Origin: PGYR01 sp041675005 | GTDB lineage: Bacteria; Bacteroidota; Ignavibacteria; Kapaibacteriales; UBA2268 | Assembly (NCBI GenBank): GCA_041675005.1 | Contig: JBAYUQ010000001.1 | Span: 124,001-188,000 of the forward strand | Direction: 5' to 3' | DNA: 64,000 nt | Shown here: positions 51,327 to 59,680 of the stretch, piece by piece | How the letters are laid out: each line of letters begins with the position of its first letter | Numbering within the stretch: position 1 is the first letter of the stretch | Made by a program: the position numbers and the translations under genes | Notes under the pieces: model-generated | Told to the model about the DNA's origin: nothing | Database searches by the model: none | What the model saw: only the letters and a program-made list of their open reading frames with translations

Positions 51327-53321
51327 CTAATCGTCGATTCCTTCGTCGTCTTCATCTTCTGTTAATATGAATTTCTCCAGAAATTCATCACCAATATCGC
51401 CTATAAATCTAGATGGCTCGCTTAAAACCATACCGCTCTCTCTATCAAAAATACCAAACGGATAGACAATATATAAATAATCTTTCGCTCGAGTAACTGC
51501 AACATAAAACAATCTTCGCTCTTCTTCAACTGAATCTATTGTATGTGTAGATTTTGCTGATGGAAATTTTCCTTCTGTTGCCCATATTAGAAACACTACT
51601 TTCCACTCCAATCCTTTGGCAGAGTGGATTGTCGAGATAGTTAAATATTCATCTTCTTTAGATTCGGGCTCCAATTCATCCAATGAATTAACAGGTGGAT
51701 CCAGTGCCATATCATTTAGGAATGTCGGTAAATCATTATATTGATCTGTTATCTGCAAGAAAGTCTCTATATCTCTCCAACGTTTATTGACATTGTCATA
51801 TTTCTCATCCATATACTCTTTGTAGTAAAAAGCTAACTCTGAAGCCGCGTATGTTATGTCTGTAGGGTCGAAATTCTTAGCTACTAATTTGAATAGATTT
51901 GTTATTCCAACATTCTTGTTCAAAGTAGGGAGTACATCTTTGTAATTACTTATATTAAGTCGATTATCTGAAATATTATCGATTATCTTTCTTGTAGTAG
52001 CTGGACCTACTCCATCTACTAACATTAGAACTCTTTGCCAAGCTACCACATCTTTAGGATTAAATAGTAATCTCATGTAAGATATCAAATCTTTGATGTG
52101 AGCCGTTTCTATGAACTTCATTCCACCAAATTTGACATAAGGTATATTTGATTTGTTGAGATCAATCTCCAAATCAAACGCATGGTAACTAGAACGGAAT
52201 AGTACAGCAATATCTTCTAATTCAATACCCTGCTCTCTTAACTCTAGTATCTGCTGTACAACGAATTCAGATTGCTGCCTTTCTCTATTAGCTGCAACTA
52301 AGTATGGTTTTTCACCAATTCTATCCCTACTAAATAACTTTTTCTCATATTTGAAAGCTGCACCATTTATTATCTCATTAGATAAATCAAGTATCTGTTC
52401 GGTGCTTCTATAGTTCTGTTCTATTTTAAAAATTTCACATTTCTCGAAGCTCTCTGGAAAGAAAAATATATTCTGATGGTCAGCTCCTCTGAAAGAATAA
52501 ATAGACTGAGCATCATCGCCTACAGCCATTATATTATTCTCTTTGCCACCGAGTAGTAGTATAATCTCGTGCTGTATTCTATTTGTGTCTTGGTATTCAT
52601 CAACCATTATATGCTTGTACATACTCGTTATTTGCTTTCTTGCATCTGGGTTTTCTTTTAGTAATTCCAAAAGATATAAAAGCAAATCATCATAGTCCAT
52701 CACATTAGCTACTTTCTTATACTTATGATAATCCATAAATATTGTGTTAATCTGATCTTCGTACTCTACATATTTGGGATAATATTCCTCTAGTATAGCT
52801 AATGTACTTTCTCGTTTATTCGTAGAAAGGGAAAGTATCTTCTGAAGTGTATTTTTCTTTGGGAATCGTTTTTTGATACTAGGGGGGAGGTGTCGCCCTC
52901 TTATCAAGTCAATTGTGTCAGCCGCATCTTGTTGATCAATTATACTAAATTCCTGAGAAAATCCTATTTGCTTGTAATATTGCTTTAGCATCTTCAAGGC
53001 AAATGAATGAAATGTACCAGTAGTTATTTTACCAGCACGAGTATCGAGTAAAGAAGTAATGCGTGAAAGCATTTCAGCAGATGCCTTTCTAGTAAAAGTC
53101 AGTAGCAATATACTTCGCGGGTCAATCCCGTCTTCTATTAAGCGAGAAACTCTATATACGAGCGTCCTAGTTTTACCAGTACCAGCACCTGCCAATACAA
53201 GTGCAGCACCCTTATCGTGCATCACTACTCTGTGTTGTTCTTCGTTTAAGCTAGTTTTGTAATCTACAGAATACTCTCTAGTTACTAATGAACTTTTCTT
53301 CTTTAATCTAAGCTTTTTCAT
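51327..53321 (-). CDS. UvrD/PcrA/Rep-family ATP-dependent DNA helicase
   Basis: A 664-residue SF1A 3'-5' helicase. Motif Q/I LNEEQHRVVMHDKGAALVLA then GAGTGKTRTLVYRV, motif Ia LLLTFTRKASAEM, motif II IMVDEYQDTNRIQ, motif III AVGDDAQSIYSFRGAD, motif IV NYRSTEQIL, motif V LTISTIHSAKGLEWKVVFL, motif VI EERRLFYVAVTRAKDYLYI. The C-terminus is short and acidic (EDEDDEGIDD), without a PcrA-type Tudor tail. It may support nucleotide excision repair together with uvrA/uvrB in this window. Confidence 0.93.
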   Translation of the reverse strand: MKKLRLKKKSSLVTREYSVDYKTSLNEEQHRVVMHDKGAALVLAGAGTGKTRTLVYRVSRLIEDGIDPRSILLLTFTRKASAEMLSRITSLLDTRAGKITTGTFHSFALKMLKQYYKQIGFSQEFSIIDQQDAADTIDLIRGRHLPPSIKKRFPKKNTLQKILSLSTNKRESTLAILEEYYPKYVEYEDQINTIFMDYHKYKKVANVMDYDDLLLYLLELLKENPDARKQITSMYKHIMVDEYQDTNRIQHEIILLLGGKENNIMAVGDDAQSIYSFRGADHQNIFFFPESFEKCEIFKIEQNYRSTEQILDLSNEIINGAAFKYEKKLFSRDRIGEKPYLVAANRERQQSEFVVQQILELREQGIELEDIAVLFRSSYHAFDLEIDLNKSNIPYVKFGGMKFIETAHIKDLISYMRLLFNPKDVVAWQRVLMLVDGVGPATTRKIIDNISDNRLNISNYKDVLPTLNKNVGITNLFKLVAKNFDPTDITYAASELAFYYKEYMDEKYDNVNKRWRDIETFLQITDQYNDLPTFLNDMALDPPVNSLDELEPESKEDEYLTISTIHSAKGLEWKVVFLIWATEGKFPSAKSTHTIDSVEEERRLFYVAVTRAKDYLYIVYPFGIFDRESGMVLSEPSRFIGDIGDEFLEKFILTEDEDDEGIDD

Positions 53322-53327
53322 TTAAAA

Positions 53328-54140
53328 TTATAACTTTTCACCACAATGAAAACAATATCTCGCATTAATCTCAGACGTTTTAGTCTGACAATTAGCACAT
53401 ATTCGCATCCGCTCTTTGTTGCGCTCATTCTCTTTCAATGTTTTCATCTCGGTAGATACTATACCCGTTGGTACAGCTATTATGGCATAACCCATTATCA
53501 TAATGATTGATGCTATAAACTGACCTAAATTAGACGAGGGGGCTATATCGCCATAACCAACAGTAGTAAGCGTTACAATAGCCCAATAGATACTCCTCGG
53601 AATACTGGTAAACCCAGATTCAGCAGACTCTATCATATACATAAGAGTCCCCATCACAGTTACCATTGACAATACAGCTAATAAGAAAACTAGTATTTTC
53701 TTCTTGCTAGCATCCAATGCTTTTTTTAGTTCACCAGCTTCAGTTATGAAACCTATTAACTTTAGCACTCGAAATACTCTTAGTAAACGAAGAGTTCTTA
53801 TAGTGATAAGTGCAGTTGATTTGGTATTAAAGAAAAATCCGAAATATGTAGGGAATATGGATAGAAAATCTACTATCCCGAAAAAACTAAATATATATTT
53901 CAGTTTATGTTCAGAAATATAAATCCTTGCAAAGTATTCTAATGTAAATAAGACGGTGAACCCTATTTCTAAGCCAATAAATAAGCTGCCATATTCGGCA
54001 CTTAACTCGACAACACTATCCAGCATAACTACTATTACGCTTGCAATAATTGCGAAAATCAATACTATATCAAACAATTTTCCAGCTGTTGTATCCGCTT
54101 CGAAAACTATGTGATAAATTCTATTTTTGAATGAATTCAA
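53328..54140 (-). CDS. Voltage-gated potassium channel with C-terminal zinc ribbon
   Basis: A 270-residue six-transmembrane ion channel. The S4 voltage-sensor segment is IRTLRLLRVFRVLKL (about 114-128), the selectivity filter is LTTVGYGDIAP (about 191-201), and S6 follows (FIASIIMIMGYAIIAVPTG). The last 25 residues carry two CxxC pairs, RICANC and YCFHCG (Cys248/251 and 263/266), probably a small zinc ribbon. It lies 6 bases upstream of the helicase gene on the same strand. K+ selectivity is inferred from the filter. Confidence 0.9.
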   Translation of the reverse strand: MNSFKNRIYHIVFEADTTAGKLFDIVLIFAIIASVIVVMLDSVVELSAEYGSLFIGLEIGFTVLFTLEYFARIYISEHKLKYIFSFFGIVDFLSIFPTYFGFFFNTKSTALITIRTLRLLRVFRVLKLIGFITEAGELKKALDASKKKILVFLLAVLSMVTVMGTLMYMIESAESGFTSIPRSIYWAIVTLTTVGYGDIAPSSNLGQFIASIIMIMGYAIIAVPTGIVSTEMKTLKENERNKERMRICANCQTKTSEINARYCFHCGEKL

Positions 54141-54235
54141 ATTTACTATTCTGTTAATCAGTGAAAACTAATATGCAATGATAAAAATTATTCTTAACTT
54201 ATGCTGATAAATTTTTAAAATGATGAAAAAATAAC

Positions 54236-55111
54236 ATGAAAAAACTGATTACTGTACTTTCTGCTCTATTTATATTATTGATTTCTACTAATGCAGAAGC
54301 TCAGCTATTTACCAAATACACCGCTGAAGCAGAATTGACAACTGCAATCAATTTCTCGAAATCAAATTCCCAATTTCAATCTCCTGTTGTAATGGCAATT
54401 GCAACTATGAAAGATGAGTTTGTAGTTTCTGGTATCACTGTCAAACCTGGAATGAGTATGACCGACGGTAAATCAGAATCATGGGTATATGTTATAGAAG
54501 ATGATGCTACTAATGAAAGAGCAGTTATTGGTGTATTGAAATCTATTCTTGGTACTCAAGCTGTTGATATATCAGATCAAGGAGGTATAACAGTACCTAG
54601 TTTTATTACTAAGCCAATTACTGGAACGTGGATAGATTCTGACGAACTTGTAGATTATGTTTCTGCAAATACATCTTACCAGAATTATATAAAAGCATAT
54701 CCAACGGCAGAGCCGACTACAACTATACTTGCAATCAATACTTTTAACTCACTCTATACTATGAATTATCCTTATTGGATTAATAACTTTGGTGAGAATG
54801 ATGAGTTCGTTTGTTATACTGATGCTCTTACAGGAGAGACTGATTGTCAAACAGTTTCAAACGTAAAACAGGTTGAATCTATATCTAATTCATTTTCTCC
54901 AAATCCAGCTAATAACTATATAAATCTGAATTTGGATAATAGAAATGGCAAATTTGACAACATGAAAATTGTTGACATATATGGGAACACAGTTTATCAA
55001 TCAAAGAATACTTATCAAATAGATTTGACAAACCTATCCAACGGTGCTTATACTATAATGTATGAGTACAAAAACAAAATAGAAATTGAAAAATTATTAA
55101 TACAAAAATAA
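54236..55111 (+). CDS. Secreted T9SS protein of unknown function
   Basis: A 291-residue protein: signal peptide (about residues 1-22, ending NAEA), a central 180-residue region without motifs I recognise, and a T9SS type A sorting domain (about 215-291: SFSPNPANNYINLNLDN, MKIVDIYGNTVYQSK, LTNLSNGAYTIMYEYKN). Single gene, divergent from the K+ channel, 13 bases before glyA. Confidence 0.8.
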   Translation: MKKLITVLSALFILLISTNAEAQLFTKYTAEAELTTAINFSKSNSQFQSPVVMAIATMKDEFVVSGITVKPGMSMTDGKSESWVYVIEDDATNERAVIGVLKSILGTQAVDISDQGGITVPSFITKPITGTWIDSDELVDYVSANTSYQNYIKAYPTAEPTTTILAINTFNSLYTMNYPYWINNFGENDEFVCYTDALTGETDCQTVSNVKQVESISNSFSPNPANNYINLNLDNRNGKFDNMKIVDIYGNTVYQSKNTYQIDLTNLSNGAYTIMYEYKNKIEIEKLLIQK

Positions 55112-55124
55112 ATACTGGTAAAAT

Positions 55125-56423
55125 ATGTACGATAATATAAAAATGAATGATCCTGAACTATTCCACGCTATAACAGAAGAGAGCGGTAGACAACATCAAA
55201 AATTAGAATTAATAGCAAGTGAGAATTTCGTATCAGACGCTGTACTCGAAGCAGCTGGCTCGGTACTAACTAATAAGTACGCTGAAGGATACCCAAATGC
55301 ACGTTACTATGGTGGATGTGAATTTGTTGATTTGGCAGAAAATCTAGCAATAGAAAGAGCTAAAAAGCTATTCGGTGCTGAATATGCAAACGTACAACCA
55401 CATAGTGGAAGTACTGCTAATATGGCTGTTTACTTCTCGTTCATCCAACATGGCGACAAGGTAATGGGACTTAGCTTAGAGCACGGTGGTCACTTGACTC
55501 ACGGTTCTCAAGTTAATTTTTCGGGTATGTGGTTCAACTTCGTTCCTTATTTCTTAGATGAAGAGGGTAGAATTGACTATAACCAAGTAGAAGAACTAGC
55601 TAAGAAAGAAAGACCAAAGTTAATAACTGTAGGCGCTTCTGCATATTCTAGAAATATAGATTATAAACGTTTTAGAGAAATAGCTGACTCTGTAGGTGCG
55701 TTCCTATTTGCAGATATTGCTCACCCAGCTGGATTGATAGCAAAAGGTCATTTGAACTCGCCAATTCCTCATGCACATATCGTAGCAACTACAACTCATA
55801 AGACTCTTCGTGGACCTCGTGGGGGACTAATATTAATGGGTAAAGACTTTGAAAATCCATTCGGTATAGTAGCTCCTAAATCTGGAAGAGTGAAGAATAT
55901 GAGTGAGATAGTTAACTCGCGTGTTATGCCGGGTATGCAAGGCGGCCCACTTATGCACATAATAGCTGCCAAAGCTACTGCATTCAAAGAATCGCTAACT
56001 GATGATTTCACTGATTATACAGCTCAGATTATCAAAAATGCACATGCTTTATCAACTGCACTTGCAGCAAAAGATTATAATATAATGTCTGGTGGTACGG
56101 ATAATCACCTTATGCTTATTGACCTTCGAAACAAAGGTTTGACAGGTAAAAAAGCTGAGAATACACTAGACGAAGCTGGTATGACTTGTAACAAGAACTC
56201 TGTACCAAATGATGATCAATCACCATTGGTGACATCTGGTATCCGTCTTGGTACACCAGCACTAACTACTCGTGGTATGAAAGAAGATGATATGCGAACA
56301 GTCGCTGATTTCATAGACAGAGCGATATCAAGTGTAGATAACGAAAGTGCTATAGAAACTATAAAACATGAAGTACACGAATTCACAAGTGGTTTCCCAC
56401 TTCACGTTCCTGTGAAAATGTAG
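55125..56423 (+). CDS. glyA: Serine hydroxymethyltransferase
   Basis: A 432-residue PLP enzyme interconverting serine and glycine while loading one-carbon units on tetrahydrofolate. Landmarks: LELIASENFVSDAVLEAAGS, NKYAEGYPNARYYGGCEFVD, NVQPHSGSTANMAVY, LFADIAHPAGLIAKG and the PLP lysine in VATTTHKTLRGPRGG. Length is standard. It follows the T9SS gene on the + strand and ends in a strong terminator. Confidence 0.97.
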   Translation: MYDNIKMNDPELFHAITEESGRQHQKLELIASENFVSDAVLEAAGSVLTNKYAEGYPNARYYGGCEFVDLAENLAIERAKKLFGAEYANVQPHSGSTANMAVYFSFIQHGDKVMGLSLEHGGHLTHGSQVNFSGMWFNFVPYFLDEEGRIDYNQVEELAKKERPKLITVGASAYSRNIDYKRFREIADSVGAFLFADIAHPAGLIAKGHLNSPIPHAHIVATTTHKTLRGPRGGLILMGKDFENPFGIVAPKSGRVKNMSEIVNSRVMPGMQGGPLMHIIAAKATAFKESLTDDFTDYTAQIIKNAHALSTALAAKDYNIMSGGTDNHLMLIDLRNKGLTGKKAENTLDEAGMTCNKNSVPNDDQSPLVTSGIRLGTPALTTRGMKEDDMRTVADFIDRAISSVDNESAIETIKHEVHEFTSGFPLHVPVKM

Positions 56424-56449
56424 TATTGATCTTAAAAAGAATTTGAATG

Positions 56450-56477
56450 AAAGGCTGCCTGAGGGTGGCCTTTTTTT
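56450..56477 (+). terminator. Intrinsic terminator of glyA (repeated terminator family)
   Basis: AAAGGCTGCC, loop TGAG, GGTGGCCTTT, then TTTT in + strand sense, directly after glyA. It is the third copy of the terminator family also found at 41477 and 46117. Confidence 0.88.
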
Positions 56478-57063
56478 ATTCAATTAATTCAATTCCTTTA
56501 TATCGCTTCCCATTTATTAAAGCATTAGCATCACTATAGACTATAGTTTCAATTTCAAATCGGTCTAAAATTAAATTTGAAAATCTCTTATTAAAAACAC
56601 TTGTGTCCATAATTGAATATCCATCAAAATTCAGTAATTCAAACTTCTCTACTTTACTTATTTTTAGTGAAATATTACCACAGAAAATTCGATTTTTATC
56701 TTTTGAATAAGGAGTTTCTAATATCTCAAAACTATTTGGATCTGCATTAGGTATCTTATACCAATAAATATAGACATTTTTCTTATCTAAACTATATATA
56801 GTATTTCCTATTGTTCTAAATGAAGCACTATGTGCACCTTTTATAATGCGCCCCTCGAAATAAACACTATCTTTATCTTTTGCATAATCTGAATTATCTA
56901 AAACCTTAAATGTCGGTAAATGAGCATATAATTGATTTTCTCTTTTGCCTGCACCCTCATCAAATGTAATATAGTACCAGTTGTCATCTATTTTCTCATA
57001 TCCATTTTGACAAGATGTCAATGTTAATAGCATTAATAATAAATATATAAGATTGTATTTCAT
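56476..57063 (-). CDS. DKNYY-like lipoprotein, candidate immunity protein
   Basis: A 195-residue lipoprotein (LLLMLLTLTSCQ lipobox, Cys about residue 18) with DKNYY-family-like repeats: YAKDKDSVYFEGRIIKGAHS, YSLDKKNVYIYWYKIPNADP, YSKDKNRIFCGN. It overlaps the upstream secreted RHS-lipase gene by 4 bases (ATGA), in the position expected of an immunity gene. DKNYY proteins frequently sit beside toxins; the immunity role is inference. Confidence 0.65.
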   Translation of the reverse strand: MKYNLIYLLLMLLTLTSCQNGYEKIDDNWYYITFDEGAGKRENQLYAHLPTFKVLDNSDYAKDKDSVYFEGRIIKGAHSASFRTIGNTIYSLDKKNVYIYWYKIPNADPNSFEILETPYSKDKNRIFCGNISLKISKVEKFELLNFDGYSIMDTSVFNKRFSNLILDRFEIETIVYSDANALINGKRYKGIELIE

Positions 57064-58070
57064 TTTTTCTTTTCGTATTCAATTATTTTAAAGTATTCTA
57101 GTATATTTTTCATATAATGGTTGTTAAGTCTTTCTTTAAAGTTTGTACTTGGATCAGCAGAATATTTTGCATCAATATAATGAGTATCACCTACTGGTTC
57201 CACTCCCAGTAAATTCCATTGTAAATAATCCACTAATTCACCTCTAATTACATAATTTTGAATATCCGCATCTTTATTTAGTTTTAAGTTAGTCCTCGTG
57301 TTTTCAGATATGGCAGCCGGATTAAAAGTAACAGCTTTCCCTCCAGTCTTTAATGCATTCGCAGAAGCTAATCCAGCACCAAGTGAATGACCTGAAAATG
57401 AAATACCAGGATATTCTTGACTGTATAATTGAGCCATGATTGTAGATTGGTGATATTGTGTAGAAAGACCTAATAATTGAGATCCATTGTTCAAATGATC
57501 TATATAATCCTCGGTCCCAGCTGTTGCATATATATATTCAGTTTTATCATTAAATATTCCTTTATAAACAGCCCCTTTAAATCCACTGTTCCTGGTGTCA
57601 ATACTTATTACTTTCCAACCGTTATCAGTAACATCCCCCTTTTTTGCATTGTAAACATGATCAGCAATCGGTGCATAAACCTCATCTGTACAATCAGGGC
57701 ATAGTCCCGTTGGATCATTATTCGAAATTGGATTATTCCAAAAGGAGGAATATGGTGATAAACTAACTTGATTAGGATGATTCGCCAACGGATCCACACT
57801 ACTCCACCTCAATTGCATTTCTTCGGGTATTTGTTTTTCTTCTACAATCCCGTATCTATCTATTATAGATACTTTTGCAAGATTGAAATCAAAGAACAAA
57901 GCACTAATCTCCGAAGTCGTATCTTCGTTGACTATCATAAATTTGTTTTGTCTTAGCACTTCCATCTTGGCCTCCATATCAGAATTATCATATCCAAAAT
58001 GTTCGTAAGGGTTCTTAGCATTAGTCAAGCTAACTGCAAGTATAAGAATCAATACTACTCTAGTCTTCAC
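57060..58070 (-). CDS. Secreted RHS-core lipase (toxin-like)
   Basis: A 336-residue exported protein: signal peptide (about 1-18, ending NA), then a shrunken RHS repeat-associated core, RWSSVDPLANHPNQVSLSPY and SSFWNNPISNNDPTGLCPDC (about 89-127), then a class-3-lipase-like domain (about 130-336) with nucleophile elbow ISFSGHSLGAGLASA (Ser229) and a downstream FNPAAIS. The last His could lie in THYID. Unlike the orphan tips at 8-11 kb, it has its own signal and start, so it seems a complete small effector. It overlaps the upstream transglutaminase-like gene by 11 bases and the DKNYY gene by 4. Confidence 0.78.
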   Translation of the reverse strand: MKTRVVLILILAVSLTNAKNPYEHFGYDNSDMEAKMEVLRQNKFMIVNEDTTSEISALFFDFNLAKVSIIDRYGIVEEKQIPEEMQLRWSSVDPLANHPNQVSLSPYSSFWNNPISNNDPTGLCPDCTDEVYAPIADHVYNAKKGDVTDNGWKVISIDTRNSGFKGAVYKGIFNDKTEYIYATAGTEDYIDHLNNGSQLLGLSTQYHQSTIMAQLYSQEYPGISFSGHSLGAGLASANALKTGGKAVTFNPAAISENTRTNLKLNKDADIQNYVIRGELVDYLQWNLLGVEPVGDTHYIDAKYSADPSTNFKERLNNHYMKNILEYFKIIEYEKKK

Positions 58071-59085
58071 TTTTCACCTCAATAGTTTTCTTAGCTTCAG
58101 GGTTATTACTTTTTATAAAGTCTTTGTATTCTTCTAGTCCTGATTTGATATATCCGAGTTCGTCAATCCTTTGCTTATAACTTAACCATTTATTATTAAC
58201 GGAATCAAGTTTAACTTTGTTCGTTGTTTTTGCTAAAGTAATGCAATCATTATTAATTACGTTCATTTTAATTAGTATAGCGTTGACGTTATTACTATCT
58301 AATAAAAGTGAATAATCTATAATCTTAGTTACATTTTCATCATAACCATATTTATAAATATAAGATTGAGCAAGGTTGAAAACACACAATGAAAGCGTCT
58401 CTCTATTGTCAAGCGGTTTCATATATATTCCTGTTTCCAATGCTTTCTCAGATATGTTACTATTTATTATTATCCATTCATCCCTCGGAAAATCACCACC
58501 ATTTGTTAACTCCACATTAGTCCAGCCACCTTCTTCTTTTTGATGTTTTATAAAAACATGATTTGGTGCTAAAGATAATCTTGCTTCTCCACCCATTTCT
58601 TCTACTAGTATTTTATACAAGTAAGGTAGAGAAACACAATTCCCTGTTTTTGTATCAAGCAGTTTAGTAACAAAATGACTTGTTTGTGAAGAATCACCCA
58701 TAAAGTCTTCAAAGTCATAAGAACATTTTTTAAAATTATTTAATTCATTTGGCTTTGTCATCCACTGATAAACCGCAAAGTTGGAAGCAGTTAAGTAGCT
58801 TTCGTAATTATTCTTTTTGATATACTCATTCAAAAATATCGCAATGGAATCAATTTTTTTATTGTAATCAACTATATTTAGTGTATCATTATGAAAGGCA
58901 TTTTCATTCAGTAGTACAGCTACCTTAAATGAAAAATATTCAGGATTTTTGTTCATTAACATTAACTTATGAAAGGCATTATTATAGCTCTTTTCACTAA
59001 GAGTTATTGTTTCTGTATTCTTCATGATAGAACAAGAAGCTATAAAGAAAGATATAAATAATATATATATTAGTTTCCGTTTCAT
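58060..59085 (-). CDS. Lipoprotein with transglutaminase-like (SirB1-like) domain
   Basis: A 341-residue lipoprotein (SFFIASCSIM lipobox, Cys about 18). The middle has a transglutaminase-like/SirB1-like fold: LLDTKTGNCVSLPYLYKILV (Cys), SLAPNHVFIKH (His) and WTNVELTNGGDFPRDEW (Asp region). The C-terminal helices resemble tetratricopeptide-like repeats (LCVFNLAQSYIYKYG, YSLLLDSNNVNAILIKMNVI). Whether it is catalytic is unknown. First gene of the three-gene cassette with the RHS-lipase and DKNYY genes. Confidence 0.75.
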   Translation of the reverse strand: MKRKLIYILFISFFIASCSIMKNTETITLSEKSYNNAFHKLMLMNKNPEYFSFKVAVLLNENAFHNDTLNIVDYNKKIDSIAIFLNEYIKKNNYESYLTASNFAVYQWMTKPNELNNFKKCSYDFEDFMGDSSQTSHFVTKLLDTKTGNCVSLPYLYKILVEEMGGEARLSLAPNHVFIKHQKEEGGWTNVELTNGGDFPRDEWIIINSNISEKALETGIYMKPLDNRETLSLCVFNLAQSYIYKYGYDENVTKIIDYSLLLDSNNVNAILIKMNVINNDCITLAKTTNKVKLDSVNNKWLSYKQRIDELGYIKSGLEEYKDFIKSNNPEAKKTIEVKSED

Positions 59086-59276
59086 AGAATCTAAATTGTA
59101 TAATTATTTTGATATACGCAACTGGATAAATAGTAATTTATATTGATATTTGTTACAATTAGATGAAAATTCAGACATTTTTGGATTAATATTTAAAAAA
59201 ATTAGTCAAATTGGAGCAATAATATTATAATATTTTTGACTTTTGATGTAAAAAGTAAAAGTTGTGTTGGTGTAGA

Positions 59277-59525
59277 TTACCTCAGCAAATCAATAAGTAT
59301 ATAGCTTATCAAACAAGTAAAGCCAGTTATAATTGTTAGATCTATTATGAAGTTTAGAACTTTATTCTGGCTTTTTCTGAATATAGCAGACATTAAGTAC
59401 CCTACTGATATTATTAGGAATATCAGAGCTAGTAGGTTATTACCAATATCTTTGAAGTATATAGCAAGGGCTAACCCGCCTATACAGAAACCGTATATTA
59501 ATATATTTTTGAATAGTTTATACAT
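59277..59525 (-). CDS. Small three-helix membrane protein
   Basis: An 82-residue protein with three hydrophobic helices (LIYGFCIGGLALAIYF, LLALIFLIISVGYLMSAIF, VLNFIIDLTIITGFTCLISYILI). I do not recognise the family. Its ATG overlaps the stop of the upstream DUF5522 gene by one base (TAATG), so the two are translated together, downstream of kbl. Confidence 0.65.
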   Translation of the reverse strand: MYKLFKNILIYGFCIGGLALAIYFKDIGNNLLALIFLIISVGYLMSAIFRKSQNKVLNFIIDLTIITGFTCLISYILIDLLR

Positions 59526-59680
59526 TATTGTTTTTTCTCATATCCGTATGGGCAGTGCTTGCAGCCAGATTTGCAACAAAACCCACGTTTTTTGTGATAT
59601 TCTTCTGTGAATACGAAATAACCGCGATCATCTATGTAATAATCGCGGCCTTCCGTTAACTTTTTATCATTTGATGACAT
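59525..59680 (-). CDS. DUF5522 family small Cys-rich protein
   Basis: A 51-residue protein between kbl and the small membrane protein. It reads LTEGRDYYIDDRGYFVFTEE, then YHKKRGFCCKSGCKHCPYGY. The four Cys and one His in RGFCCKSGCKHCPYG are the DUF5522 signature. The cluster probably binds zinc or another metal, although no role is established. ATG 59680 overlaps the kbl end by 14 bases; the TAA stop overlaps the next ATG by one base. Confidence 0.85.
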   Translation of the reverse strand: MSSNDKKLTEGRDYYIDDRGYFVFTEEYHKKRGFCCKSGCKHCPYGYEKKQ

